From positions 531,501 to 595,500 of the forward strand of contig JAPFBL010000070.1 in assembly GCA_026182355.1 (NCBI GenBank): DNA of 64,000 nucleotides. Direction: 5' to 3'. The notes under the pieces are model-generated. The model ran no database searches and was not told where the DNA came from. It saw only the letters and a list, made by a program, of their open reading frames with translations. The position numbers and the translations under genes were made by a program. The stretch comes from Hermatobates lingyangjiaoensis. Its lineage: Eukaryota > Arthropoda > Insecta > Hemiptera > Hermatobatidae. This document shows positions 51,660 through 63,342 of the stretch, one piece after another (position 1 is the stretch's first letter; every line of letters starts with the position of its first letter).

Positions 51660-53045
51660 TTCTGTGTTGTTTCTGCGTGTTCTTTTTTATTATATAGTTA
51701 GAAATATCAGTTATTCTACCCTGAATAATACATATTCAATAAAATTATGCGAGTAATTATAGTGAGAAGAAATCTGAGCTATTTCCAATAATCAAGAAAG
51801 ATACGAATTAAATCTAAAACTGCTGGTGTGATAATGACTTGAAGTATATTTATGGTGCGGTGCGGTGGTCTTGAAGGGCAATGCGCCAAACGGCAAAGTC
51901 TATATTTACCAGTTGTTTGCGTCTTTAAGACAATCGCAATGTCAGGGGCAGTCCCTGGCTCTGCCTACTGTCACAACAAACATTGCGAAACCAGGCACAA
52001 ACAAGGAAGTTTGACAAATATTGCAATATCATTGAGCAACAAGGAGCTTTAACAAACCTACAATAAGCTAGCATTAACAATAAACTGGACCAGCTCGATA
52101 CCTGAACATACCTGAAAATCTGCTATGATACCATACAAGAAAGTTTGACAAACATTGCTATACCTGCCAGCATTGAGAAATTTTAATAAACATTGCAGTA
52201 CCGGGCACCGACAATTAGTAAACAGTCACTATCCATCTGTGCTAAGACAAGTTAAAAACTCAGACAGAATTTAAGATTTTAATTTCTAAAAACAAAAAAA
52301 AATTGATTCTCATAAAAATTTTTTTTTCACCACATTTCAAGTTTTGAAACTATTATTTGTAAATAATGAAGTTTAATCACAAAAAGTTCTCAATGGAAAC
52401 TATTAAAATTCATTTCATAAATTGTAATAAATTCACCCACACTATTGACAAATTCTGCATTTTAGAATGAAATACAGAATGTTCAATCCATTCAATGAAT
52501 TTAAGTTAACTGAGTCAATTCTGGAACCAGAAAGCAATAACTATCCTGGCACCAATCATTCATTTTGAGATTTTACTGTGATAGTGGCTTATAACCGAAT
52601 TTGTAACCGATTACATACATGTTTTGACTGTTCAGTCAGACAGTCTTAATCATAGATAAATAACTAAATCTTCTTGACGGTGCGAACGATCTTTATTCCA
52701 TTATATAATTTCATATATAATAAATAATAAAATTCAGGATACAAATACTGTCTTTAAAATTACTCTATTTGAGAATCAGAAGATGTTACGTTAAACTGAA
52801 ATCGAGAATAATCCAGAAGATAAAAATATTCAGAGCTGAAGTGATTTTCATTTTAGATGTAATTATTAATGTATGGTACAAATCCTTACCATGAAATAAT
52901 ATCACCTGCTTATTTACGACTAAGATTCTAAATTAAATAGATAAAAAATCAAAGATCACAATGATTCCTTAAAACTGATAACTGTAGTTTATATAATCTG
53001 TCTTTTAAAATTGTTATTCATGAAAGTTAAACCTTTATGAATTCA
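51660..53045. other. Unassigned; short dispersed motif at 51900-52200
   Basis: Variants of 'gtttgacaaacattgc' and 'taccagg/gcac' recur irregularly between about 51950 and 52210, suggesting a decayed minisatellite. The rest is AT-rich with nothing recognised. Confidence 0.35.
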
Positions 53046-53049
53046 GTAA

Positions 53050-53405
53050 GAGGATAGGTTTTCAGTGTGGCAATGTGATTGCCTCTGGGCAGGTAGATCC
53101 AGGGTTCAATACCCACTGTGTTGATTTATTCATGCGGGAGGTGAACAAATTTGAGGACGTCGTCCTTCTGTGAGGAAACCGTTGGTCCCGAGCCTGTACA
53201 ATGTTAGGTATTCGTTAAAGCTCCCTACTCTAAATACACTTGAGTTAGAGCAAAATTCAGGACACCTAATGTAGAATTAACATGCAAAGTGGCACACCCG
53301 CTATTAAAATTCGTTCTAAATAACAGATAAGCCACAATTTCTGCTCCTAGAAGACTAATAAACGGTGAAACCCTTATGAGTGTAGGTCTTGGAAAACAAA
53401 CATTT
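53050..53405 (+). mobile_element. tRNA-derived SINE, copy with first-type tail
   Basis: GTGGCAATGTGATTGCC and GGGTTCAATACCCACTG (box B) at the head, 'gggaggtgaacaaat', 'gatccag', 'tacaatgttaggtattcgtt', ending 'cttatgagtgtaggtcttgg'. Box A is more decayed than in copies 1 and 2. Confidence 0.75.
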
Positions 53406-54070
53406 ATGAATTGATTCATGTAATCCTTTTAAAAACAGTAAATATTGCATTTAATAACATAACATGTTCAATTAATTTCTGACCTAAATTTATTTTCCTC
53501 ATTCGTAGAAGAATCACGACTTAATAAAAAATGCATCAATTAATTACGTCACACATTGCTTGACACGTTTTCTCATTACATACATTTTACTTCTTAAGAA
53601 AGATTAGAGACTTGGTTGAGAGAGAAGGCACGACATTGATTACATTTTATGTTAATGTATCACCTCGAAACAGACTGATTGTCACCCAGCGAAAATTAAT
53701 AAATCCCAAGGAAAACGTTAACAGAACTTGTCTTTTCGAGGAAAAGACGTTTGCATTCATGTTCTCGGAATATAGTGCCTCTTTATCAATTCCTGCTTGA
53801 ATATAAAATCCTTTCAATGGAATTACATTCTATAAATTAATACAACTCCATCACCCAATAAATGACAATGATAGATTTCGAAATTATTTGTGTAGTAGTT
53901 GTATCTTTATGTAAAACAAGTTACTTTATTTTGTTGTCAAAATGTGCATGTCTGTATTTTTTACGTGGAAGTAATCTAATATTTTTATTTTTTTGTTATA
54001 ATTCTATAGTGTTTGTATTTATTTTATAAAAAGCACTATTTTTTTTATTGTTTAAACCTTTCCCCTAGCG
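53406..54070. other. AT-rich, nothing recognised
   Basis: No gene or repeat family identified. Confidence 0.4.
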
Positions 54071-54074
54071 GGTG

Positions 54075-54175
54075 ATAACGTCAGCCATTTACCGGCTTTT
54101 TGTTTGATCAGCGATTCTACATTGGGTGTCCTAAATTTTGCATAACTCAAGAGCATTTCAAGTAGGGATGTGATT
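54075..54175 (-). mobile_element. SINE fragment
   Basis: 'gcgattctacattgggtgtc' and 'tttgcataactcaagagcat' match the body of the SINE family on minus. Confidence 0.5.
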
Positions 54176-54327
54176 TCAGTGGTATTGTGTTGGTAGTGAA
54201 TCTTCTGAGATTACATGACGCATTGAAACCATGAACTACGATTTTATATTTTTATGGAAATGAAAGTTGGATTGGTATTGATATTATAGAATATCATTAT
54301 CAACCGTTATACCTCGTCTATCGCTGG

Positions 54328-54988
54328 TGAAGTCTCCCGACCTGTTTCGCAATGGCTGAATCATCAAAGGGACTAACATTACCTTCCAAAATCACGGATA
54401 TAAACACCTATTTTAACTCAATGGTGCCAATATATGCCTAAATTTCCTACCCAACAGTTTCGTTTAATCTGTTTTTTGTCTTTTAAAATTTAAGTCGTCT
54501 CTATCCTGTCCGTCCTGGCGTCTGTTCATGTTTTTTATTGCTTTAAATATTATGTCTGCCTGGTGTTTAATTTGTTAGTTTATTAGGTTATCAGTATTTT
54601 TGCGTTTATAGATTTCCATTTCTTCTATTACATTTAATCTTTTGCCTTTTTGTCCTATTTTAATTAATTTTATTGAGTTTTCAATACTGTAGGGTTCATG
54701 TCCGTGTTTTTTTAAATGGTTAGCAAAATTTGATTTATTCGTGTTATTTTCGTAATCATTAATATGTTCTTTAAATCTTTGTTTTAATATTCTTCCAGTT
54801 TGCCCTATGTTTATCTGTTTATAGTCTTTACACTTTAATTTATATACATCGCTTTTATCATATATATTATTTTTACAATCCATACCTCTATTTATTATTT
54901 GTTTTATTGTATTATTAGTTTTGAAACCTGCCTTTACTGCATATGCATGTATTGATATTATGTTGGTAATGATAAGAGGCTTCTTCAT
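54328..54988 (-). mobile_element. Diverged PLE: endonuclease and downstream hammerhead
   Basis: Endonuclease frame 54988-54575, then about 200 bases on, at 54373-54332, GTCCC, TTTGATGA, a weak stem, GAAACAGGTC and GGGAGAC. The GTC-CC/GG-GAC ends pair as stem I. The distance and order match the other PLE copies. Confidence 0.7.
54575..54988 (-). CDS. PLE GIY-YIG endonuclease fragment, second lineage
   Basis: 137 codons with no stop. VYKLKCKDYKQINIGQTGR at about 68-86 is a GIY-YIG core in which YIG is INIG. Then ILKQRFKEHI, SNFANHLKKHGH and VIEEMEIYKR with the conserved Glu. It differs strongly from the endonucleases at 37034 and 57808, so it represents another PLE clade. Confidence 0.75.
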   Translation of the reverse strand: MKKPLIITNIISIHAYAVKAGFKTNNTIKQIINRGMDCKNNIYDKSDVYKLKCKDYKQINIGQTGRILKQRFKEHINDYENNTNKSNFANHLKKHGHEPYSIENSIKLIKIGQKGKRLNVIEEMEIYKRKNTDNLIN

Positions 54989-54989
54989 A

Positions 54990-55570
54990 GATATTTTGAT
55001 TTTTATAATAATGTGTTAAATACGGTAGTCAACCATTCAAATCATGAATAATTTTTTTAAAAGAAATAATAATGAACTGAGTCACTGATAGTATATTAAT
55101 AATAGCAATGGGCATATTCAGGGTATTGTGTTTGCAGTGACATTGTATTAGTAATGGTAGTTTTCTAAAGGCTTATGAACACTTGAAATCATGAAATGAT
55201 TTATACTGTTAAGAAATAGTAGTGGAGTTAGTCATGGACATTATGCATGCTGCTAAGATAATGGACTTGGAACTTATCGCTAACGGGAGGCCACTTGTTT
55301 AACGATTGTACAATACTTATCATTTAACAGACAAATTAACAAATCAAATAGCAAAATAAAAAATAAAATGTAAATATAAATATACTCGTGTATAATAAAT
55401 GTATAATATAAATAATTATAAAATACAAATAAAGGGATATTATGTTCTTTATAGATTTAAGAGTGTTATTTTGTATAACAAAGAGTTTTTCTTTTGTTTT
55501 GATTTAATAATCGTCTTTGAATGAGAGATCTTCAAATATCCGATAAGTATCATGGATCTATTTATAGATT
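54990..55570. other. AT-rich, nothing recognised
   Basis: No gene or repeat family identified. Confidence 0.4.
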
Positions 55571-55572
55571 TT

Positions 55573-55752
55573 TTCAATGATGAAACCACAATAAGAAATG
55601 GGAAAACAAGACTAAGATCTTTCAACCGTAACAAGCGGTCTTCGTCAGAGTCAAAAACCCAACTTAGTTGGGGATCTTAGTCTTGTTTTCCCATTTCTTA
55701 TTGTGGTTTCATCATTGATTGTTTTTTCACGTGTTTATGTGAAATCTTTTTA
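55573..55752. repeat. Alpha-family PLE hairpin with the best-preserved alpha hammerhead
   Basis: Arms 'gatgaaaccacaataagaaa' and 'tttcttattgtggtttcatc' with the ribozyme-like sequence in the left arm on minus. Confidence 0.7.
55610..55652 (-). ncRNA. Hammerhead-like motif, alpha family
   Basis: GACT, CTGACGA, A, stem GACCG/CGGTT with loop CTTGTTA, GAAA, GATC, TT, AGTC. GACT/AGTC form stem I. The alpha family's cleavage triplet would be ATC. Confidence 0.6.
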
Positions 55753-55759
55753 TAGATGT

Positions 55760-56135
55760 CTTCATTTTTATGTATTGTGTTAATAACGGTAATAAACCTT
55801 CTGATGTTTCATAAAACAAAAATACAAGTTATGAATCAAGATTTTATGTTGTTATGAGAAACAATAATAGTCTTATTCATTAATATTATGTTTGTAGTGT
55901 AATGGCTTTATTCATGGATACTGTGATTGCAATTCTACTGTGTTAGTAATCAGCAATGGTCATGTAGCTCGTTGATATAGTTTTAGTAATAATGATGAGC
56001 ATAGGCATGAGTATTTTCTAGTAACGCTATAAGCAGTATAAATTTACTGGTGTATATTGTGTTTGTATTAATAATGGATATAAAAAAGCACTATTTTCTG
56101 TTGTTTTTACCTTTTAGTGTTTTACTAGGGACGGA
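55760..56135. other. AT-rich, nothing recognised
   Basis: No gene or repeat family identified. Confidence 0.4.
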
Positions 56136-56139
56136 ATTG

Positions 56140-56390
56140 TGGCTTATTTATTATTTGGCACCCATATTAGTAATGGACAAGCCATATTACCGGTGATTCT
56201 ACATTGAGAATCCTAAAATTTGCCTAACTCAAGTGAATTATAGTAGGGATCTTTAACGAGTACCTGACATTGTACAGGCTCGGAACCGATGGTTTACGTC
56301 CTCTCCGAGCGACGAGGTGCTCACATTTATTCACCTCTCACACAAATAAATCAAGAGCTAGGTTAACCATTGAGCTAGTTTGGCCCCATT
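56140..56390 (-). mobile_element. tRNA-derived SINE
   Basis: Minus: GGCCAAACTAGCTCAATGG (box A) at the head, then 'ttgatttatttgtgtgagag', 'gtacctgacat'-complement and 'atgggtgccaaataataaat'. Body matches copies 1 and 2. Confidence 0.7.
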
Positions 56391-57495
56391 ATAGTGATAT
56401 AATGATGGATCCCTAATATTAAGATTTCTTGATAAAGATTTGAACATGGTAGATGTCTTGGTAACAGATAAATATTTTGCACAGTAATTGTGTTAGGCTG
56501 TTTTAAGTTGTCCGAATATAAAATATTATGCTTGCTATGAGTATAATCCTTGATCTATGATATTCATTTTTGACTATACTTGTGTAGAATTACTTGTAGA
56601 ATACTTGTATAGGACAGAAGTTTTTAGCGAAATATAGACTGAGAAATTATAGCGAAGTTTTAAAATCTGAATCATATTTAGAGAGGAAGCAGAATCAATG
56701 AAAAAATGATATTGGCTAATATAGTTCATCCTTAGTAGCTTTTCTCAATGTACTTTAATACTAATTCAAAGTAATGCACAATTACCCTGAAATAACTAAG
56801 AGTTACAAAATAATTTTTCTATTCCGATTTTTTGCGATGTTCAACAAAGTTAAGTGAGTTTTATCAATGTTTATTTAACGTCAAAAGCTTCATTCAAAAT
56901 GGATAAAATTCAATACGCCTTTCTAACCTTCAATGTGTCTTTCTGCGACTCTTTTCAAAGATAATATCAAATTGTCCATGTTAAAATGACAGTTACCCAA
57001 TTTCATTTTCTATTATAAAACGATGTTCTATCACAATGAAATAGTAACAATAGGCTAGGACTCAAATGGTTTGTTAGTTTCCTTGTATAGTCGAATACCA
57101 TGTTTATCTATATAAATAACTAGTAAATGTTTCTAGTAACACCCGGAAAAAATCATTCAACAATACGTTTATTTTGATGGTAAAAACTTCTTTAAAAAGG
57201 CATTTTTTTGTAGTACATTTTATCTTGGACAACCAGACCAAATAATTCGATTAAGTAAGCTGAACGAGTTATATTTTGTTCCAAACACTCATGGTACTGT
57301 CAGCACGTTGTTGAAGTGCACTGCCAGTGTATAGATGAGTATATATACACTCATGCAACTGAATGATGTATATATAGTCTATAGAGTGTATATGGCTCTA
57401 TGATATAGATTCTCTGGAAGTCAGTATAAGAGAAACAGGCAACAGTTATACCATATCCATATTTTTTAAACCCACACACAGTTGAATATATCTTA
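56391..57495. other. Unassigned AT-rich sequence
   Basis: Contains repeated 'gtatatatggctctatg'-like pieces near 57330-57420; similar ones recur at 58940-59010 and 59620-59720. Possibly a diffuse repeat. Confidence 0.35.
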
Positions 57496-57807
57496 ATAAT
57501 AAAAGCGAGTGCCCTGCACGGTATAAGCACGGCACTATAAAGGCATTAATCAATAGGGCGTACAAAACATCATCCGACTGAAACATATTTAGTAGAACAG
57601 TCGATATCCTCAAACAACTTTTCTATGGCTACAGCAGTAGAGAATTTGAAAAACATATCAAAGAATTTATGGATAAACAAAACAAATCCCAAAAGGGGAA
57701 GAAGAAGCGCAGAGTAAAACTTTCAAAATCTTCTACGACAACCAATATTCTGAAAGCTACAAAACAGACGAGCGAGTTCTAAAGACAATTATAAAAAACA
57801 ATATTCA

Positions 57808-58110
57808 TTGCAAAAAATAGAAGAGAAGGTAAGCATTATTGTTTATTATACCAGCAGAACCACGAGTCACCTCATTATAAGAAACAACCCAAGAAACCAT
57901 CAGCCCCTTCAACAAACGAATCTGATATATGAGTTCACATGCCCAAACAGAAACTGTGAGTTCTGCAATCCTTCATATATCGGATCCACCACAAAAACCT
58001 TGTCAAGGCGTCTCACTATGCACATCTCTCCAGGAGCGCCAAAGAACCACATGCAGGAAATATATAAATTAAAAATAAACCGTGAAACCTTGTTCAAAAC
58101 ACAAATATAA
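57808..58110 (+). pseudogene. PLE endonuclease fragment
   Basis: IYEFTCPNRNCEFCNPSYIG, then STTKTLSRRLTMH: a GIY-YIG core preceded by a Cys-rich C-x5-C-x2-C finger. After NRETLFKTQI the frame breaks before the catalytic Glu; IIEALYIL can be found downstream in another frame near 58145. Confidence 0.7.
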
Positions 58111-58412
58111 TAGCAAAAGAAAACGATGAAAGAAGATTACGAATAATAGAAGCATTGTATATCCTATAGTAAGCCCCAGATATAAATAATCAAAGTTTGA
58201 ATTTTAACAGAGTTCTTAGGTTATTCGCCAACGCCAATACTTAGGAGGCACTGCAGTGAATGACCCACTACATACCTGAAACGACCCCACCCCCTCTCAT
58301 CAACCACCCAACAGATGTCTCAACTCCAACTAGGAATAGTTCAGATTTGTGTATTACTCTCACACGATGTGACATTACATTGTAATATACTCTATACGGT
58401 CGTAAGCTTAGC

Positions 58413-58443
58413 CTGATGATGGTCTACGAGACCGAAACATGTC
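58413..58443 (+). ncRNA. Hammerhead-ribozyme-like motif, complete core
   Basis: CTGATGA, T, GGTCT ACG AGACC, GAAAC, AT, GTC. Same family as 21909, but with the cleavage triplet preserved. Confidence 0.75.
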
Positions 58444-58595
58444 TTTGTTTTATTGAAAATAATATTTAGTTAGTTATTAAATAGTGTTAGATATAAATAG
58501 TGTCAGAATGTGCCTATATGAAAGGAAAAGTTTGGGCCAGTTGATTTTCTTATTCCCCGAGCAACTCAGAAGAGCCTGTAGGACATTAGCAGAAA

Positions 58596-58690
58596 GTCAC
58601 TACATAATTCACTTCGATATTTCGACATCCGTCGTCATCGGGAAGAGTGCGAAGTACTCGCGTTGAGAAGCAAACTGCTACTTAGTAGCT
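58596..58690 (-). repeat. Delta-family PLE fragment
   Basis: Minus 58645-58618: CCGATGA, C, GAC/GTC, GAAAT. One core change. Confidence 0.5.
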
Positions 58691-58699
58691 GTATATAGA

Positions 58700-58703
<4 letters not shown>

Positions 58704-58758
<55 letters not shown>

Positions 58759-58815
58759 ACTCTCTCTCTCTCTCACTCTCTCACTCCCTCTCTCTCCCTC
58801 TATATATATATATAT
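58704..58815. repeat. (CT)n microsatellite and short (TA)n
   Basis: CT runs with minor interruptions, then TA repeats. Confidence 0.95.
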
Positions 58816-58819
58816 GTTT

Positions 58820-58915
58820 GAGCCCTGAGGAGGACATAAATATATGTTGAAACGTTGGCGAAGAACCGTTTTTTAATATCCAGACCAAAACCCTAAAAAA
58901 GAATCTCAAAACCTG
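58820..58915 (+). repeat. Zeta-family PLE fragment with hammerhead-like motif
   Basis: 58825-58857: CTGAGGA, G, GACATA AATA TATGTT, GAAAC, GTTGG. The stem is fully paired with one G-T pair. Confidence 0.6.
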
Positions 58916-59019
58916 TATATATTATATATATATATATATATGACTTTATGATATATGCATGGTTTTATGGTATATATGTGGTTCTATGGATATATATGGC
59001 TCTCTCATGTATATATATA

Positions 59020-59285
59020 TAATAATTAAATGAAACGGTTCAACGGACTTTTAAATAAAAACCAATTAAAAAAGATAGCACACAGATAGACACAGGAATA
59101 GCTCACTTCTATATTTCGACCATCGTCGTCATCAGGAGGCGATGAGTCCCGTAGGAAGGAAGAGTCGCCGCTCTGCCTTCCTGCGGGACTGTTCGGTTCT
59201 GATGACGACGATGGTCGAAATATAGAAGTGAGGTTATTCCTCTGTCTATCTGTGTGCTATCTTTTTTAATTGGTTTATATATATA
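59020..59285. repeat. Delta-family PLE inverted pair with two hammerhead-like motifs
   Basis: Minus 59135-59113 and plus 59199-59224 both read CTGATGA, C, GAC GATG GTC, GAAAT. Arms run from 'accaattaaaaaagatagca' to 'gctatcttttttaattggtt' and end in (TA)n. Confidence 0.7.
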
Positions 59286-59299
59286 TATATACACATATA

Positions 59300-59465
59300 A
59301 AACTGAGGTTTATCGGGACTCGGTAGTTCTTTAGATTCAAATTAAACTCTCATTATCAACGATTTGTTTTTTATTTAAATCCTTTTTGATAGGTTTTAAG
59401 TATAAGTTTTGAAACAGAAAAACTAAATATTACATTACAAATTATTTTACAAAGGAAAATAGTCT
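59300..59465 (-). repeat. Beta-family PLE fragment
   Basis: 'actcggtagttctttagatt' and 'aaactctcattatcaacgat' match the beta family; the arm is single. Confidence 0.6.
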
Positions 59466-62400
59466 GTGGATTTCAACATCAACAGTAGTTTGAATGTTTG
59501 AATATAGTAAACCCGCTATAACACAGTAGATTGGTTGCCCGTTACAGGAAAATGCATTGTACGAGGGACATGAAAAGCGTTTTAAGATTACTGCCTTATA
59601 GGAGGGATTACTATATATGACTCTAGGGTGCATGTTTAGCTTTATGGTGCATTTATGTCCCTATTGTTTATACATGACTCAGTAGTATGTATAGTATATG
59701 GCTCTAAGGTGTTTATGGAAGCTCTTTTCAAACATTATTTCCATAATGACAACTATTTATGGACAGGACTGAGTTGATTAGTATCTGCTTCATTATAATG
59801 TAGCTATTTACTTATATTTTTAAAAACTATTCTTCTTTGCAAAGTAGTCGATATCTTCAAAAATTGTGAACAGTGAGATATTTCATTAAGTAGTTAACAG
59901 CATCTTCAGTTGGATGCACCTATGATACCAATCCATTAGTAGTTATCAGTATTGAATTATTACTTGGAAATATATCTAAATAAATACACCATTGCACGCC
60001 AACTCCAAAGAGATTACACTAACCCTCCGATGAATGACTAATGAGCAATTAGGAGGAAATAGATGGTCTGTTAAGAAACCCCCTACATGTCGGCAGGCTT
60101 GATTTAGTACTATTGACTGTCAAACAGATCAGCATCATCGACTTTTATTTCGAAGTAGAAGCTATATTTAAAATTAAATGTTAAATTTAATCCTACTCAT
60201 GCCAGTTCCCTTGGCTAATTACAGAACGACTGCAGTCTGTGCCAGGTGTCTGACTAAACGTAAACAACTATGACGTTTTCACACCGTAAATATTCAACGC
60301 AATTATGTACTTTTATTAGTTTTTTTTTTATTTGTATTTCACATGTTTATTATGAAATCTTGTTATCTTGAATCTCTATAATGTATATATGCCTCTATGG
60401 TGTATAAATATTTCTATGATGAAATTATGGTTTTTGATTTAGATTTAAAATTAAAATTTGTTTTTAAATCAGCATCATTTAATATAAAAATCAACAATGT
60501 TATCTTGACGTGCGGTATAATGTACCCTAGAATCGAACTCCTAAGCCGATTTTGGTCTTATGTAATAAGGATTTTCCTTGATATAAACTAAATTAACAGA
60601 TTATACGCTCTAAACTGCACCCATCCAAAACCAACCCAACACAATAAAGAAAAACCGAGAGTAAGCTGAATATCTGGGTCAAAATGCGTTATATACACAA
60701 ACATACACATAATACAACAGAGATATCCTATTGTTAAGCAAAACAGTCTCCAACAAGCATTGTGTTTAATGAAAAATGTTGTCTTATTGCCAACTTTTCC
60801 CGTGAAATAGAATTTCAAACAAATATGACCCTTCACCTCATAAAAAACAGTCACAATTATCATAAGTAGAGTGTATATACAAAAAAATGTTATTGTTATA
60901 ATTTTTTCATTAAAGACCCATAATAATATGCTAGTGTTATTTAAAATTATGGAAGTTATAATTTTTAAAATAGTAAGTATCCACCCAAAATTAGGGTGAG
61001 TGAGTGTGTTAGCATTGCTTGTTACCACCCTATGCTGGGTCCCAAAAGTCGTTTTATGAAGTTTTTTCTATGATGTCTGTGTGTGCGCGAGTGGGTGGGT
61101 ACGGTCCAGAATCTTTGATGGATCAAGAGTTGATATTTCACACAAAAATAGGCCTCATAGTGTAGATGATCCCTACTGTTTGGGAAAAATTATGTATGAC
61201 GGGAAAGTCACTTTTTTTGCCACAAACCTGTTTTTAGCAAACATTTTTTATCTTAAACTGCTAACTCTAGAGTTTTGAAATTTGGGTATTATCTTTGTGG
61301 CTACAAATGGAATGAACGAAAAATACATTCAGAATTTTAAAACAAAGGGAAATATTTTTTATTCAATAAAATGGAAAAATTTTGACTTATAATTCAATCT
61401 TAAACCTTGTGAGAGCGATACAAGCCAAATTGTTTGACAGATAAAAATGAAACTATGCCTAAAAATAGAACATTATGTAGAGAGTGAGTTGAAATATTTT
61501 TTTTCAAAATTACATTCGCCAAAGGGGCGTTAAAGTATGATTTCTGTTCTCAGAAAATGTTTTTTTGACGTTAAACAACTCATTAAAATATCATGAAAAT
61601 TTGTCAAACAATGGAACGCAAAATTAGCAATTTATAAAAATTCATGAAATTTCAATTACGTCAAACAGCAATAAAGCTATAGAAACTGTTTATTTATCCT
61701 AAACTAAGGGATAATCTGCTATACTTGTCGAATTTTTTATATTTTTTTATATCATTTACATTGACTTAGAATTTTTTCACCGATATAATATAATGTTTAG
61801 AGGGATAATGAAAATTTTTAAATGATCTAACGACTTAAATGTGATGTAAAAAGAATAAAATTTGTATATGTAAAAAGTCAACAACAATAGAGGATATGAA
61901 ACATATGATCTCTGATTCTTTTTATAGTGTCATCGGCTTGTCTAACAAATTGTTCTAATCAATCTATATGTTGCACAATCTACAAAGCTTAATATCAGAT
62001 GCTGATTTTTTTACATTTATGAATAACATTATTATTGGGTAATATTGAAGTTTTTGGAATGAACTTTTTCGTCCCATAGAAGGGTTTCTATGTTTTTCTC
62101 TAATTTCTAGTTTTTTCACTATTCTAGTCTAATAGTTCATACCATTATTTTTAAAAATTTCAAGCTTCCAGCTTTTAAGTTTAAAATTATACAGAAAAGT
62201 TGACTTTGAACTTGATTACGAATGCAAAGGTGGCTGTCTAATTGCCAATATATTTTTTCTCAATATACATTTACAGCAAACTTATAACAGAGTAGAGCAC
62301 GTGGGAAAAAATAACATTCCTTCAAATTAAATTGGTTTTTTATGATTTTTGACAAAGGGAAAAAAAGTGAGTTTTTAAAAAACTCAAGAATGCCATGAAA

Positions 62401-63160
62401 CTTCCAGTATAATAGTTTGATAAAGGACCAAAAATGTAGAACATTATTCAGAATTAAAAAAATATTCTTATAAAAATAATAAATAAAATTATCCTACATC
62501 TTAAAATAAAAATTATCTGAAAACGTACATGTTTTTGACATTTCAGACAAAAATTTTGTAATATTTTTAAATTACTAAACATATTTCCAAGTTCTAAATG
62601 GGAAAATTTGTCTCAAGTATTAAATGTAGAAGGAGTTCAGATAATCTATGTAAGAGATCCACGGACTATTGGAGAAAAAGCGATGCTCTCTTGTAGGAAA
62701 TTATTTCGCATAAGCAAATTTTCACTTTGGCTTTTCATAATGTTATTACTGCTGTAGTTATACGGATGATTGTATATCCATTATTTCTGTGATATACAAA
62801 AAAGGCTTATCTATTGATAAGTGGATCAATCACTATCTGTACTACCTCAGGAATGAAAGACTAATAATCAACTCCCATTTAGACGATTATATTAGGCTTA
62901 AATGAGACATTATATATTATATACCCAAGAAGTTTTAAATTAAGTTTACTTATAGTAAAGTTGAGTGTAGGCCACTCCAGATTTTTTTCAATGAATTTCA
63001 TAATCATCTTTAGAGAAGTATATCATACTTCTATTGGTTTCAGGCATGATTTTGAAAAAATGTTGAACTACTCTAACGGGATTGCAGCGCATTGGCATCG
63101 AGTGTGTTTAAAGGTTTCCGCCTCTGCCAAGCAGAGTTCGTGATATAACCCTATATCGTG
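59466..63160. other. AT-rich, no gene or repeat recognised
   Basis: The longest unannotated stretch. The 146-codon minus frame at 61028-60588 is hydrophobic and lacks any family feature or supporting splice sites. At 61080-61150 the sequence is slightly richer in G. Confidence 0.4.
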
Positions 63161-63167
63161 TTATACA

Positions 63168-63342
63168 ATCAATTATCAAAGCACAATAAGAAATGGAAAA
63201 ACAAGACTAAGATCTTTCAACTGTAACACTCTGACGAAGACCGCTTGTTACGGTTTAAAGATCTTAGTCTTGTTTTTTCATTTCTTATTGTGGTTTGATC
63301 ATTGATTGTTATTTAACGTGTTTATGTGAAATCTTTTTATCA
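63168..63342. repeat. Alpha-family PLE hairpin
   Basis: Plus 63226-63270: ACACT, CTGACGA, A, GACCG/CGGTT, TAAA, GATC, TTAGTC. One change in the GAAA box. Ends 'caaagcacaataagaaatgg' and 'ttgttatttaacgtgtttat'. Confidence 0.65.

Larger units (their letters stand above)
57500..58595 (+). mobile_element. PLE remnant with hammerhead and terminal repeat
   Basis: With shifts the frame reads SECPARYKHGTIKALINRAY, KTSS, then FYDNQYSESYKTDERVL and the endonuclease at 57808-58110. It is followed by an untranslated stretch, a hammerhead at 58413-58443, and the SLGQLIFLFPEQLRR segment, cut at about 58595 by a delta-family fragment. SECP...TIKALI...YKT matches residues 301-322 of the PLE at 37034, so this is a related but distinct family. 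Confidence 0.8.

Noticed and set aside
60588..61028. 146-codon minus frame that looks like a membrane protein
   Set aside because: Hydrophobicity follows from A/T-rich codons. No family signature, no splice support, and surrounded by featureless AT-rich DNA.
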